In this document: positions 52,900 through 62,852 of the stretch, one piece after another
How positions within the stretch are numbered: the first letter of the stretch is position 1
How the letters are laid out: each line of letters opens with the position of its first letter
Assembly: GCA_903850565.1 (NCBI GenBank)
Contig: CAINLV010000029.1
Location: 124,001 to 188,000, forward strand
Reading direction: 5' to 3'
DNA length: 64,000 nt
From: an uncultured Actinomycetes bacterium
Lineage (GTDB): Bacteria; Actinomycetota; Actinomycetes; Nanopelagicales; Nanopelagicaceae
Made by a program: the position numbers and the translations under genes
The notes under the pieces: generated by a model
What the model was told of the DNA's origin: nothing
Database searches by the model: none
Seen by the model: only the letters and a program-made list of their open reading frames with translations

Positions 52900-53658
52900 C
52901 TAATCCATCACCCAGCCGCCATCGACCACCAAAGATTGCCCAGTAACAAAGGAAGAGAGTGGGCTGGCAAAATAGGAAACCGCATTGGCGACATCAGTTG
53001 GCATTCCCCGACGCGGGAGGGATTGAAAACCAATCATGCGCGCATCGAGTGCATCTTGATCGCCATAAACTGATTCGTCCGGGGTTTTAATGCCGCCACA
53101 GAGGATTGAGTTCACTCTAATGTTGAAATCTCCAACTTCGCGCGCTAAAACTCTACTAAATCCAATCTGGCCAGCTTTTGTCGTTGTGTAGTGGATATTT
53201 CCTTCCATTCCCAAGATCGTTCGGATGGAGGAGATATTAATTATTGAACCATCGCGCATCTTTTTCATATCAACAAGCGCACTCTTACTACAAAGGAACA
53301 TTCCCCGAAGATTGGTGGCGGTAACCGCGTCCCAATCAGCTACTTCAATTTCATCTATTTTTATACTTGAAGCGACCGATGCCGCAGCATTGTTGACCAA
53401 GACTTGAATGGGGCCAAGTTCGCTTCTTATTCGTTCAAAACTACTTAAAACTGCAGCTTCGTCGGAAACATCAAATTGATAGCCTTTTGCTCGCCCACCT
53501 GTGGCTTCAATTTTTCCAACTAACTGAGCCACTTCATCTTCGGCTTCGTGTTGGTAGTAATTGATTGCGACCGCAAAACCATCTTCGGCCAATTTCACTG
53601 CAGTGGCAGCGCCTAAATTGCGCGAAGCGCCAGTGACGACGGCAACAGTGCGGGTCAT
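52900..53658 (-). CDS. SDR-family oxidoreductase (FabG-like)
   Basis: This 252-residue SDR has VVTGASRNLGAATA, NNAA near residue 90, and the catalytic Ser-Tyr-Lys region (NISSIRTILG, HYTTTKAG), ending FVTGQSLVVDGG. It reduces or oxidises a carbonyl/alcohol with NAD(P). The stop is 5 nt from the convergent Fe-S protein stop. TATCGT ends 7 nt before the ATG, so the mRNA may be leaderless. The substrate is unknown. Confidence 0.85.
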   Translation of the reverse strand: MTRTVAVVTGASRNLGAATAVKLAEDGFAVAINYYQHEAEDEVAQLVGKIEATGGRAKGYQFDVSDEAAVLSSFERIRSELGPIQVLVNNAAASVASSIKIDEIEVADWDAVTATNLRGMFLCSKSALVDMKKMRDGSIINISSIRTILGMEGNIHYTTTKAGQIGFSRVLAREVGDFNIRVNSILCGGIKTPDESVYGDQDALDARMIGFQSLPRRGMPTDVANAVSYFASPLSSFVTGQSLVVDGGWVMD

Positions 53659-53766
53659 GGATTTAACGATACTTCACAACATTCACCCGACACCAGAGCC
53701 CGGGTGCGCTATATCGGAAGGGATATTCCGCGCCGTGTATGGAAATGGTGGTTTAATAACCATACT

Positions 53767-55131
53767 GTGATTGATACATTGAAAAGAATTGTCGGCGCGC
53801 AATATGTCTTGAGTTCCAGTGACGATGTTGCCGTCTACAAACACGATGCAACTCCGCTCTTTAGTGGAACGCCAGATGCCGTAGTTCTGCCTCGCACTAC
53901 AGCGGAAATCCAGGAGATAGTGAAATATGCCGCGGCGGCTGGCATCCCAGTTGTTGCCCGTGGTTCCGGTTCTAGCCTTTCAGCAGGAACTGTGCCAATT
54001 CATGGCGGGATAGTTCTCTCCCTAACCCGAATGGACCAGATCAAAGAGATCAATCCTGCCGAAATGCTCGCCGTTGTTGAGCCCGGTGTTACTACCGCCG
54101 AATTAGTAACCGCCGCATTAAAACTGGGCCTGCTCTATCCGCCAGATCCTGGCAGCAAAATAATTTCTACGATGGGTGGAAATGTCGCCACCTCCGCTGG
54201 TGGGCTTCGGGGACTCAAATATGGAGTTACCCGCAATTACGTATTGGGTTTGGAGGTAGTTCTCGGTACTGGTGAGGTCATCCGAACCGGCGGACGACTT
54301 TGGAAAGATGTCGCCGGTTATGACTTGACTCGCCTTCTCACTGGATCAGAAGGAACGCTGGGAATAATTACGGAAATAACAGTTGCTCTAGTTCCAAATC
54401 CGGCGCAATCGCTCAATGGAATCGCCTACTTTGCCTCGTTAAAAGAAGCCAGTCACGCAGTCAATCAAATTATCGCCGCTGGGTTATTGCCCGCCACCTT
54501 GGAATTTCTCGACCAAAAATGCATTATCGCTGTTGATGAGTACGCCAACCTCAATCTAGATAGAACAGCTGGGGCGCTACTTCTCTTCGGTGATGATGGC
54601 GACCTCGATGTGGTCAACAAACATATGGAATTAATGGAACGAGCCTGCCTGGAAACAGGTGGCTTCGGAATCGAGATTGCCACCGAAATAACTCGTTCGG
54701 AGCAGTTGCTTGAAGCCAGACGTTGTTCGCTGCCTGCGCTCTCGCGATTAGCTCCAACGTTGCTTTTAGAAGATGTAGGTGTGCCGCGTCCTTACTTGGC
54801 AGAAATGGTGGCGAAGATCAATCTGGTTGCCGAAAAATACCAAGTTATATGTGCCACCTTTGGTCACGCAGGTGATGGCAACCTTCATCCGACAATCGCT
54901 TTTGATGAAGCAGATCCAGATGCAAAGAAACGGGCACTTGCCGCTTTTGACGAAATATTTTCGCTCGCTATTTCCTTCGGGGGTTCAATATCGGGAGAGC
55001 ATGGCGTTGGCGCAGCAAAACTTCCTTGGTTAAAGGATCAGATCGGTGCCGAACAAGTGGCTCTTCTAAAAAGAATTAAATTTGCCTTTGATCCACATGG
55101 GATTTTAAATCCAGGAAAATTGGGCTCATAG
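53767..55131 (+). CDS. FAD-linked oxidase, GlcD/D-lactate dehydrogenase type
   Basis: This protein of about 454 residues has the PCMH FAD-binding domain (VVARGSGSSLSAGTVPIHGG, STMGGNVATSAGGLRGLKYG) and the C-terminal FAD-oxidase domain with FGHAGDGNLHPTI and GEHGVGAAK. It oxidises a 2-hydroxy acid such as glycolate or D-lactate. I chose the GTG at 53767, which begins VIDTLKRIVG as in GlcD; a GTG at 53704 would add an odd basic N-terminus. It is directly followed by a GlcF-like Fe-S protein, with which it forms one enzyme. No GlcE is present. Confidence 0.85.
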   Translation: MIDTLKRIVGAQYVLSSSDDVAVYKHDATPLFSGTPDAVVLPRTTAEIQEIVKYAAAAGIPVVARGSGSSLSAGTVPIHGGIVLSLTRMDQIKEINPAEMLAVVEPGVTTAELVTAALKLGLLYPPDPGSKIISTMGGNVATSAGGLRGLKYGVTRNYVLGLEVVLGTGEVIRTGGRLWKDVAGYDLTRLLTGSEGTLGIITEITVALVPNPAQSLNGIAYFASLKEASHAVNQIIAAGLLPATLEFLDQKCIIAVDEYANLNLDRTAGALLLFGDDGDLDVVNKHMELMERACLETGGFGIEIATEITRSEQLLEARRCSLPALSRLAPTLLLEDVGVPRPYLAEMVAKINLVAEKYQVICATFGHAGDGNLHPTIAFDEADPDAKKRALAAFDEIFSLAISFGGSISGEHGVGAAKLPWLKDQIGAEQVALLKRIKFAFDPHGILNPGKLGS

Positions 55132-56244
55132 GTGGAAGCGAAGAAGATTTCCCCACAACTATTGTCACCTTGTATCTCTTGTGGTTACTGCCTTTCTGCC
55201 TGCCCTACTTATCAAATAACCAAAGATGAACGATCATCCCCTCGCGGCCGAATTTCGCTGATGAAGGAATTCAATTCCGGTTCGATAGAAGTGACAAATG
55301 AACTCTTTGTCGAACAATCATCCTTCTGTCTTGGCTGCCGAGCTTGTGAACCTGTCTGCCCCGCGGGAGTTCAGTATGGCGCCCTTCTTGAGGAGTGGCG
55401 CGAAATTACGTGGACTGGGAAGAATTTACCGTTGCGAATTCGTGGACTTCGAATCGCGGTGACAATGACTCCGATTATTCGCCTTCTTGGCCGTTTAAGA
55501 AGAGTCAAGCGAAATACCCAGAAGAATGCCGGCCAGGGAAGCGACTTTCTGATGCTCGGTTGCGTGGAACGCGTTCTATACCCTCAACTTTCTCGCGTCA
55601 TTGCTAAACGTTTTCCATCGATCGTTATTAATGATGACCAAGGATGTTGCGGTGCGCTTCATTCGCACAATGGCGCTCCCAATAAAGGCCACGAAATGGC
55701 GCTCTCTTTGGGGCAAGATTTGCCTGGCCGAATTGTTACTACCGCCGGTGGTTGTGCCGCACATTTATCAACTGAAATTGGACGAGAAAAAGTAATTGAG
55801 TTCTCCGAATTTGTGCTTGAGAAAATCCTTGCGGGCGAGCTCACGATTGAGAGTCCAATTTATATCGATGGCAAAATTGCCAGAATTGGTCTGCAAGATT
55901 CTTGCCATCTGCGAAACGGAATGGCGGTCTTTCAAGAACCTCGACAAATTCTTGCCAAATTGGGAACCTTTATAGATATGAAATCTTCCAAAGATTGTTG
56001 TGGCGCTGCTGGAACTTACGCAATCATGAGGCCCGATGATTCCACCGCAGTTTTAAGTAAAAAGTTGGTAGAGATTGAGGCCGCCGACCTGGACTTTCTG
56101 GTCACGTTAAATCCAGGCTGCCAAAGACAATTGGAGCATGCACCCGATCTTCGGAAATCAAAGGTTCGCGTCTTGCACTTAGTCGAACTTCTAGAACTAT
56201 CTCTATCTACTCAAACTCTGGAAGGCTCACGCCAAATTCGCTAG
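55132..56244 (+). CDS. GlcF-like Fe-S subunit of the 2-hydroxy-acid oxidase
   Basis: This 370-residue protein has two 4Fe-4S motifs (CISCGYCLSACPTY and CLGCRACEPVCPAG) and two CCG-type domains (CCGALHSHNG, CCGAAGTYAIM). It accepts electrons from the preceding FAD oxidase and passes them towards quinone. The GTG immediately follows the GlcD stop, so the two are coupled. Its 3' end overlaps the convergent malate/lactate-type dehydrogenase by 38 bp. Confidence 0.88.
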   Translation: MEAKKISPQLLSPCISCGYCLSACPTYQITKDERSSPRGRISLMKEFNSGSIEVTNELFVEQSSFCLGCRACEPVCPAGVQYGALLEEWREITWTGKNLPLRIRGLRIAVTMTPIIRLLGRLRRVKRNTQKNAGQGSDFLMLGCVERVLYPQLSRVIAKRFPSIVINDDQGCCGALHSHNGAPNKGHEMALSLGQDLPGRIVTTAGGCAAHLSTEIGREKVIEFSEFVLEKILAGELTIESPIYIDGKIARIGLQDSCHLRNGMAVFQEPRQILAKLGTFIDMKSSKDCCGAAGTYAIMRPDDSTAVLSKKLVEIEAADLDFLVTLNPGCQRQLEHAPDLRKSKVRVLHLVELLELSLSTQTLEGSRQIR

Positions 56245-57253
56245 CTAGACCAACGATATTTTTGCGAACGCCGTTGGATACCGCGATTCCTTTTTGAGAT
56301 CTAGACCCAAAGACATTTGATTCATGTTCGCCCGGTAATAAGACCTTCGGTCCTGCCGAAGGGGAGGAACCTTTCATCTTCCCTTCAAAAAGTTGCGAAA
56401 TACTTTGTAACATCGATAGTTCAACAAATCTAGAAATATCGGTGGCCATAAAAATGGTTCCGTTTCCGAATCCATTATCTGCCAATGTTGCTGGCATATT
56501 TCCAGAAAGAACTCCGGCGGCAACATCAATAAGTACTGACATTCCAGAACCTTTATGGCCCCCAAAAGTCAGAAGGGCGCCACCTTCTTCTAAATCAGCA
56601 GCACGAGTTGAAGGATTACCATTCTTATCAATCAACGACCCAGGCGCTATTTCTTCGCCATTCATGGCGGCTAAAACCACTTTGCCTGCAGCAACTACCG
56701 CTGTTGAAAAATCGAGAACGTAGTTATGGCCTTGTGGACCAGGCAAACCCCAAGCGAAAGGATTAGTACCTAACACTGGTTTCACACCTCCAAAAGGAGC
56801 GACAACTGCCCCACCAGTGTTGCAGACTGCAATTCCCATGAGACCGGCATCGGCCATTTGATCAACATATTCGCCCATTCGACCAATGTGGTGACTCTGA
56901 CGAAGCACCACTGTTGCGCTTCCGAACTCTTTTGCAAGTTCGATTACGGTTGTATTAGCAAGTGCGGCAGTCGCTTGGCCCCAGCCCCAGTGGCCGTCAA
57001 TCAAGGCAGTTCCTTCGCGTTTCCAGAGTACTTCTGGTCGCGCATGTGGAATCAATGTTCCTGCTTTTACCCAGCCGGAATATTCCATTAGTCGAATAAT
57101 TCCATGCGAATCGTGGCCGACCAGATTTGATAACACTAAAGATTCTGCGACTAAGTGAGCTAAGTCTGCCGGCGCACCCATACCCATTAATGTGGCTGAG
57201 GTGACTCGTTCAAGTACTTCGGGCGTAAATATCTGCTCGTCGCTATCAGACAA
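56207..57253 (-). CDS. Malate/L-lactate dehydrogenase family (Ldh_2 type) oxidoreductase
   Basis: This 348-residue protein belongs to the Ldh_2/AllD/ComC family. It shows SNLVGHDSHGIIRL near residue 50 and the catalytic His/Arg region, PVLGTNPFAWGLPG, LDFSTAVVAAGK, and GGALLTFGGHKGSGMSVLIDV. Members use NAD(P) to oxidise malate, ureidoglycolate, sulfolactate or 2,3-diketogulonate. It overlaps the upstream hydratase gene by 8 bp, so the pair forms an operon for 2-oxo/2-hydroxy acid catabolism. The substrate is open. Confidence 0.85.
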   Translation of the reverse strand: MSDSDEQIFTPEVLERVTSATLMGMGAPADLAHLVAESLVLSNLVGHDSHGIIRLMEYSGWVKAGTLIPHARPEVLWKREGTALIDGHWGWGQATAALANTTVIELAKEFGSATVVLRQSHHIGRMGEYVDQMADAGLMGIAVCNTGGAVVAPFGGVKPVLGTNPFAWGLPGPQGHNYVLDFSTAVVAAGKVVLAAMNGEEIAPGSLIDKNGNPSTRAADLEEGGALLTFGGHKGSGMSVLIDVAAGVLSGNMPATLADNGFGNGTIFMATDISRFVELSMLQSISQLFEGKMKGSSPSAGPKVLLPGEHESNVFGSRSQKGIAVSNGVRKNIVGLASEFGVSLPEFE

Positions 57254-58193
57254 AATATGCCTCCACTAATCCAAGATCGGCGAAATCAACGCTTACCAGA
57301 TCTCCGGGCTGAACAAAGCAATGTCCCGTACAAGTTCCCGTACTCACAATTTCGCCTGCCTTAACTGCTCTGCCGCGTTCACGCACCCAATTTACGAGCC
57401 AGGTGAGACTTGTAACTGGATGGCCCATAGCTTCGACTCCTTGACCGGATTTAATATATGAATCATTGACATAGAGATCGATATTTGATTTAGGTAAATC
57501 AATATCTTGCCAATCTTTAACTCGTTTGCCAGTCACTAGCGCTGCTCCTCCGGCATTGTCATACATCCCACCGAAATATCCACTGATGGCGTACCAGTCG
57601 AGAAATACCGAATCGCCAATTTCAATTACTGGCATTAAGCAATCAATGCCTGCGCGAACATCGGCTTCCGTATACTCTTTTTCTCTCACGGGGAAATCTA
57701 AATTCATTTCGAAGGCGAATTCGGTTTCGCATAGCCGATAATTCACAAAAAATTCTGGGCCTAACTTTGCTGGACTTTCATGAATGGCGTGCTCAAAGAT
57801 TCGACCAGGAGATGGGCTCGGCATATTTTCGGCCTCACGCACAGCCATACTTGCCGCCCCGATTTTCCAACCACCAGTTTCCCACCCCAACGCGTATTCC
57901 AAATTGAGTAATACCTCTTCAACCGACTTCCATGACCTTGCCCGCAAATGTTTTGGCATTTCAACAGGAACGCGCGCCAATCTTGCACCGGCGATCAACT
58001 TTATTAATTCATTCACTTCCTCTGGAGATAGATCTGAAGTTCGCGAGGATGGAACCGATCCACCAGGAGGTGTCGCTCCATAAATCATTCGACCCCGGTC
58101 GCTGAGATAATCAGGTCGCACTTGATGGCGACGTTGGCGAAGAATGCGCAATCGGTCTTTGGCATATTCCATAGAGTCGGTAGCTGAGGGCAT
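57246..58193 (-). CDS. 2-keto-4-pentenoate hydratase-like (MhpD/FAH-related) enzyme
   Basis: This protein of about 315 residues has the MhpD-type fold of FAH-related hydratases and decarboxylases: WKIGAASMAVREAENMPSPSPGRI, CETEFAFEMNLD (E-x-E metal motif), VIEIGDSVFLDW and VSTGTCTGHCFVQPGDLVSVDF. Such enzymes hydrate 2-oxo-4-enoic acids or decarboxylate 4-oxalocrotonate. I chose the ATG at 58193 after GGAG; the in-frame start at 58289 adds 32 residues with no ribosome site. It precedes and overlaps the Ldh_2-type gene. Confidence 0.8.
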   Translation of the reverse strand: MPSATDSMEYAKDRLRILRQRRHQVRPDYLSDRGRMIYGATPPGGSVPSSRTSDLSPEEVNELIKLIAGARLARVPVEMPKHLRARSWKSVEEVLLNLEYALGWETGGWKIGAASMAVREAENMPSPSPGRIFEHAIHESPAKLGPEFFVNYRLCETEFAFEMNLDFPVREKEYTEADVRAGIDCLMPVIEIGDSVFLDWYAISGYFGGMYDNAGGAALVTGKRVKDWQDIDLPKSNIDLYVNDSYIKSGQGVEAMGHPVTSLTWLVNWVRERGRAVKAGEIVSTGTCTGHCFVQPGDLVSVDFADLGLVEAYFV

Positions 58194-58383
58194 GAGTTCT
58201 CCGGTATCGGTTGCTGGAATTGTTTTTTGTTTACAGTATCCAAGCACCTCCATCTCGGCCTGTATATAGAGAAAAGCGAGAAAAGCCACCGATAATCGGC
58301 TGAAAGTCGTGGTTGAAACTCGGCTAGTTCTCAGAAAACCCCCAGTTTAGAGGAGAATCCTCGGCAACGAGGTGAGGAGAGAG

Positions 58384-59127
58384 ATGACAACAGTCAAAGA
58401 ACGACCAGTGACCACAGATGGTTCTCAAGTACAGACCCATCGAATTCTTGTAGTTGATGATGAAAGCTCCATCAGCGAATTAATTTCAACCAGCCTTCGC
58501 TTTGTCGGCTTTGAGGTGCGAACTGCCGCCAGTGGTGCAGAGGCACTTCGGGTTGCCGAAGAATTCAAGCCACATGCCCTGATCTTGGATGTCATGCTTC
58601 CAGATCAAAATGGTTTTGAAGTCTGTCGTCAGCTTCGCCAAGATGGTCATAGCGTTGGCGTTCTCTTCTTGACTGCAAAAGATGCAGTAGAAGACAAGAT
58701 TACCGGCCTAACAATCGGTGGTGACGATTATGTAACTAAGCCATTTAGTCTTGAAGAGTTGGTCGCCAGATTGCGCGCACTTCTTCGACGAATTGGTGTA
58801 ATCCAAGTAGAAGTAGATGATGAAAAGATCCGCTTCGCCGACCTTGAGTTAGATGAAGCCACTCACGAAGTTCGCAGAGCCGGAAATATGGTGGATTTAT
58901 CGCCGACAGAATTTCTACTCCTACGCTATCTGATGATCAACGCTGACCGCGTTGTGAGTAAATCTCAGATTCTCGACCACGTTTGGCAATATGACTTCCG
59001 TGGCGACGCAGGAATAGTTGAAACTTATATTTCCTATCTCCGAAAGAAGATCGATATCTTCGAACCGCCACTCATTCATACAGTCCGTGGAGTCGGTTAT
59101 CGGATGCGTCTACCTGCAAAAAAGTAA
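58384..59127 (+). CDS. OmpR-family response regulator (TrcR-like)
   Basis: This protein of about 247 residues has a receiver domain (RILVVDDESSISELIS, phospho-Asp in LILDVMLPDQNG, Lys in VTKPFSLEEL) and an OmpR-type winged helix (DLSPTEFLLLRYLMINA, DHVWQYDF, SYLRKKID). The sequence pattern matches TrcR of mycobacteria. GAGGAGAG lies before the ATG at 58384. A GTG four codons upstream is possible. The cognate sensor kinase starts 17 nt downstream. Confidence 0.9.
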   Translation: MTTVKERPVTTDGSQVQTHRILVVDDESSISELISTSLRFVGFEVRTAASGAEALRVAEEFKPHALILDVMLPDQNGFEVCRQLRQDGHSVGVLFLTAKDAVEDKITGLTIGGDDYVTKPFSLEELVARLRALLRRIGVIQVEVDDEKIRFADLELDEATHEVRRAGNMVDLSPTEFLLLRYLMINADRVVSKSQILDHVWQYDFRGDAGIVETYISYLRKKIDIFEPPLIHTVRGVGYRMRLPAKK

Positions 59128-59144
59128 TTAGGTACCATTAGTAA

Positions 59145-60626
59145 ATGAAGCCAGTGCTGCAAGGAAAGAATCCATTGTCGAAATGGAGTCTGCGAAATCG
59201 ATTGATTCTCGCGACACTTTCTCTTGCAGCAGTGGCCATCATGGCATCTGATGCAGCTGCCTACACCGCGCTTCGCTCTTTCTTAGTCAACCAGGTTGAC
59301 ACGCAACTCAACAGCATTGCTGGTGGTTCACTTCTCCGGTTAGATCGTGCTGGCATTGAAACCATCACCACTCAGACAACGGATGACCAAATAACAAGTC
59401 CATACACGGTACTCAAACCGCTTCGGGGCGTACCTACTGCAACGACGGTGACGGTCCTAGATAACAAAGGCAAGATCCTTGGTGAGCTCGGCGGAGATTT
59501 AGCAGATGTCACCTCAACCGATCTCTTTAATGGCTTTTCTACGACAGATGTCACGAAATACGGTGGTAAGCCATTCACCTTTATTAGTAAGAAGAATCAA
59601 CCAGATACTCGGGCAATCGCAAAGTTGCTGCCATCTGGGTTGGGAATAGTCGTTGTCTCAGTTTCACTAGATAGCGTCGATCGCACCCTTGGTGAACTTG
59701 GACTGCTATTCCTGTTGATTAGCTTCTTGGTTCTGATTTTAATTGGCATTGTTTCTCGTTGGATTATCAATTTGAGTTTGAAACCATTAAGCCAAGTAGA
59801 GGCCACCGCAGAAGCGATCGCGGCCGGTGATCTTTCAGCTCGTTTACCTGACGTCAATCCAGATACTGAAGTTGGTCGACTTACAACATCACTGAACCGA
59901 ATGTTAAGTCGGATCGAAGAATCATTTGCAATCCGCGTCGCATCAGAGTCCAAACTTCGACGATTTGTTGCCGATGCCTCGCATGAATTGAGAACACCAT
60001 TAACTGCTATTCGCGGCTTTGCTGAGCTACACCGACAAGGTGCGGTTCGGGGTGAGGTAAAGACAAAGGAACTAATTTCCCGAATTGAAAAAGAGTCGAT
60101 TCGTATGGGTTCTTTGGTTGAGGATCTACTTCTGCTGGCACGACTAGATCAATCCCGAGAACTGGCTAAAGATCCAGTTGATTTAAACCAGTTAATATCT
60201 GAAGTAGTCGCATCTGCTGAGGCCGCAGGACCTCAACATCCGATCTCCGTTCACCTACCTGGTGATGATGCCTATGTTTTGGGAGACAATCTTCGAATTC
60301 ATCAAGCGGTAGCGAATCTTTTAGCTAATGCCCGAACTCATACACCGGCAGGAACCAAGATTTCGGTGACCGTCGATCAGAATGAATTGGAAACCACAGT
60401 TCAAGTCAGCGATGACGGTCCTGGGTTATCTGAAGCCGATCAAGAACGAGTATTTGAACGCTTCTATCGTGCCGATCCATCCCGAGTTCGAAGCAGCGGT
60501 GAAGGCAGTGGCCTTGGATTGGCAATCGTGTCGGCAGTTATGCAAGCCCACGAAGGCTCTATTACCTTGAAATCAAGCCCTGGTGAAGGCTGTTGCTTTA
60601 CCCTGCATTTCCCATTTCAGGATTAG
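59145..60626 (+). CDS. Sensor histidine kinase (TrcS-like)
   Basis: This 493-residue protein has two transmembrane helices (about 17-38 and 183-206) bounding an extracellular sensor region, then HAMP (about 210-262), HisKA with the phospho-His in ASHELRTPLTAI, and HATPase_c (NLLANARTHT, DDGPGLSE, GSGLGLAIV). It phosphorylates the preceding regulator. The signal is unknown. Its last 29 bases overlap the convergent htpX gene. Confidence 0.92.
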   Translation: MKPVLQGKNPLSKWSLRNRLILATLSLAAVAIMASDAAAYTALRSFLVNQVDTQLNSIAGGSLLRLDRAGIETITTQTTDDQITSPYTVLKPLRGVPTATTVTVLDNKGKILGELGGDLADVTSTDLFNGFSTTDVTKYGGKPFTFISKKNQPDTRAIAKLLPSGLGIVVVSVSLDSVDRTLGELGLLFLLISFLVLILIGIVSRWIINLSLKPLSQVEATAEAIAAGDLSARLPDVNPDTEVGRLTTSLNRMLSRIEESFAIRVASESKLRRFVADASHELRTPLTAIRGFAELHRQGAVRGEVKTKELISRIEKESIRMGSLVEDLLLLARLDQSRELAKDPVDLNQLISEVVASAEAAGPQHPISVHLPGDDAYVLGDNLRIHQAVANLLANARTHTPAGTKISVTVDQNELETTVQVSDDGPGLSEADQERVFERFYRADPSRVRSSGEGSGLGLAIVSAVMQAHEGSITLKSSPGEGCCFTLHFPFQD

Positions 60627-61524
60627 CTTCCATCGCGCGCAGCGTGGCAATCCGTTCTGAAAGTGGTGGGTGGGTTGAGAACAACTTTGAAACAGATGAA
60701 GAATCTAAGGGAGATTCAATCCAAATATGAGCAACCGCAGTTGACCGCTGATGCACCACAGTTGTGTCGGATTGAAGAACTTCCAGTGCTTGACGAAGAC
60801 CAGCGGGGTTTCTAGTAAATGCCACTGCAGTCGCATCGGCTAGCGCTTCCCTGCGGCGCGAAATCGCTGAACGAAGCAAAATTGCTGCGATTGGAGCCAA
60901 AATTATGACGACTAAAGAAACGATCAGGGCAATTGGATTTTGATTGTTGTTATTGTCGTCTCGATTTCTACCGCCACCAAACCACATAATTCTGGTAAGA
61001 AAATCGCTGAGAAGTGCAATGGCTCCTGCGGTAGTAGCCGCAATCGCCGAAACCAATGTATCGCGGTTTGCGATGTGCGCCATTTCGTGTGCGACTACAC
61101 CTTGAAGTTCATCGCGATTCATGACTCCCAAAATTCCGGTTGTGAAGGCGATGACCGCATGTTCTTCATTTCTACCAGTTGCAAATGCATTTGGGGCAGA
61201 ATCTTCGACAACGGCAACTTTCGGCATTTTCAATCCGCTTGCTAAACAAACTTCCTGAATTAAATTGAAAAGTTTGGGATTATCAGATTCTTCAATAATG
61301 CGAGCGCCGGTCATCGTCATGACTAATTTGTCGGATGAGTAATAGGAACCCCAGACCGAAGCCAAGGCAATTCCAACCGCAATTGGCAGAACGCCGACGC
61401 CAGTTTTACCAAAGTAAGTCATGGCCGCATAAACCACAACGAGAACTAAGAATCCCATTCCTGCTAACAAACCAATTGTCTTTCGACGATTGGCTAATTG
61501 AAGACCGCGAAAACTAGGAGCCAT
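60598..61524 (-). CDS. htpX: M48 metalloprotease HtpX
   Basis: This 308-residue membrane protease has two N-terminal transmembrane helices, the zinc motif HEMAH, the third ligand Glu in RREALADATAVAF, and further hydrophobic segments around residues 155-220. HtpX degrades damaged membrane proteins. Its ATG overlaps the lemA stop by one base (TAATG), a common LemA-HtpX pairing. The 3' end overlaps the sensor kinase gene by 29 bp. Confidence 0.93.
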   Translation of the reverse strand: MAPSFRGLQLANRRKTIGLLAGMGFLVLVVVYAAMTYFGKTGVGVLPIAVGIALASVWGSYYSSDKLVMTMTGARIIEESDNPKLFNLIQEVCLASGLKMPKVAVVEDSAPNAFATGRNEEHAVIAFTTGILGVMNRDELQGVVAHEMAHIANRDTLVSAIAATTAGAIALLSDFLTRIMWFGGGRNRDDNNNNQNPIALIVSLVVIILAPIAAILLRSAISRRREALADATAVAFTRNPAGLRQALEVLQSDTTVVHQRSTAVAHIWIESPLDSSSVSKLFSTHPPLSERIATLRAMEANPEMGNAG

Positions 61525-62078
61525 TAGAACTTAACGGTAGGTGCTTGGCGATCTGCAGGATCGTCAACAACATAAAAATCACGAGCTCCAACTTTGGCCA
61601 ATCCAGCAAAAAGATTGGATGGGAAGGTTTTAACCGCTTGATTCAATGAGCGGACATTGTCATTATAGAATTGACGAGCAAAAGAAACTTTATTTTCAGT
61701 AGTTCCTAATTCTTCTTGAAGTGCCAAGAAATTCGAGGAAGCTTTCAAATCTGGATAATTTTCCACAACCGCTAGTAAGCCACGCAGCGCTTGGGTAACC
61801 GCGCCATCTGCCGCAGCAACATCTGCTACTCCTGAAGCAGTGGTTGCCTTTGCTCGAGCAGCGACCACATTTTCGAGTGTAGTTTTTTCGTGAGCGGCAT
61901 AGCCTTTTACTGTTTCCACCAAATTGGGGATCAAATCAGAACGGCGCTTGAGTTGGACTTCAATTTGAGCAAATGCTTCATCTACCGAAACATTTAGTCG
62001 AATCAATTTGTTGTACGTCATGATTGCGAATAAAACAAAGAGCACTACGAGTGCGATGATGATCCAGGTTGTTCCCAT
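61524..62078 (-). CDS. LemA-family protein
   Basis: This 184-residue protein has an N-terminal transmembrane helix (WIIIALVVLFVLFAIMTYN) and the LemA four-helix domain (SVDEAFAQIEVQLKRRSDLIPNLVETVKGYAAHEK, VENYPDLKASSNFLALQEEL). The function is uncertain; it is often found with HtpX as here, where the genes overlap by one base. It probably scaffolds membrane quality control. Confidence 0.92.
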   Translation of the reverse strand: MGTTWIIIALVVLFVLFAIMTYNKLIRLNVSVDEAFAQIEVQLKRRSDLIPNLVETVKGYAAHEKTTLENVVAARAKATTASGVADVAAADGAVTQALRGLLAVVENYPDLKASSNFLALQEELGTTENKVSFARQFYNDNVRSLNQAVKTFPSNLFAGLAKVGARDFYVVDDPADRQAPTVKF

Positions 62079-62129
62079 GGCATTCCTCTTATCTTGGGGT
62101 AGAACTAGATTCTAATGAATCTGAGGTGG

Positions 62130-62708
62130 CTATTGAATATCGGATTGGTGAAAGTTCAGCCAAGATTTGCTCGGCGTAGGACCGCGCTGGCCTTGGTATC
62201 TAGAACCATAGAGCGCCGAACCATACGGGTGTTCCGCCGGAGATGAGAGTTTGATGAGACATAACTGACCGATCTTCATCCCGGGAAATAATTTGACTGG
62301 CAAATTGGCGACGTTGGATAGTTCTAAGGTGATGTGTCCGGAAAAACCTGGGTCAATAAAGCCAGCGGTGGAGTGAGTTAACAAACCTAAACGCCCCAAC
62401 GAAGACTTACCTTCCAATCTTCCGGCAATATCATCGGGAAGAGTGATGACCTCGTAGGTACTGGCTAATACGAACTCACCAGGGTGAAGGATGAAATGTT
62501 CATCTGCGGCGACCGCTACCTCACGAGTAAGTTCACTCTGCTCGATAGATGGATCAATAACTGAATACTTATGGTTTTCAAAAACCCGAAAGAATCGGTC
62601 CAGCCGAACATCGACGCTGGAGGGCTGAATCATTGCCTCTTCATATGGCTCAACTTTGACTCGGCCGGCATGAATTTCAGAACGGATATCACGATCGCTT
62701 AGTAACAC
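62130..62708 (-). CDS. dcd: dCTP deaminase (dUMP-forming type possible)
   Basis: This 192-residue protein begins at a GTG: (M)[11 protein letters not shown], the normal Dcd start. It has [52 protein letters not shown] with the catalytic Glu and active-site residues, and a C-terminal [14 protein letters not shown]. It deaminates dCTP to dUTP; actinobacterial enzymes can also hydrolyse dUTP to dUMP. A longer reading to 62807 would add 33 residues of foreign-looking sequence. TAGGGT ends 8 nt before the GTG, so the mRNA may be leaderless. Confidence 0.92.
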   Translation of the reverse strand: MLLSDRDIRSEIHAGRVKVEPYEEAMIQPSSVDVRLDRFFRVFENHKYSVIDPSIEQSELTREVAVAADEHFILHPGEFVLASTYEVITLPDDIAGRLEGKSSLGRLGLLTHSTAGFIDPGFSGHITLELSNVANLPVKLFPGMKIGQLCLIKLSSPAEHPYGSALYGSRYQGQRGPTPSKSWLNFHQSDIQ

Positions 62709-62852
62709 AGTTGATAACCCTATCTGGTAGCGGAATGGGATAAGCGTAACCAAACTACGCTCCTGGGCATGATCTGAACCGTAAATGCGGACAAATTGCG
62801 ATTTCACTTCAAAATAACTGGGTTTAGAATGGGTTCCGATGCATTAAGCAGT

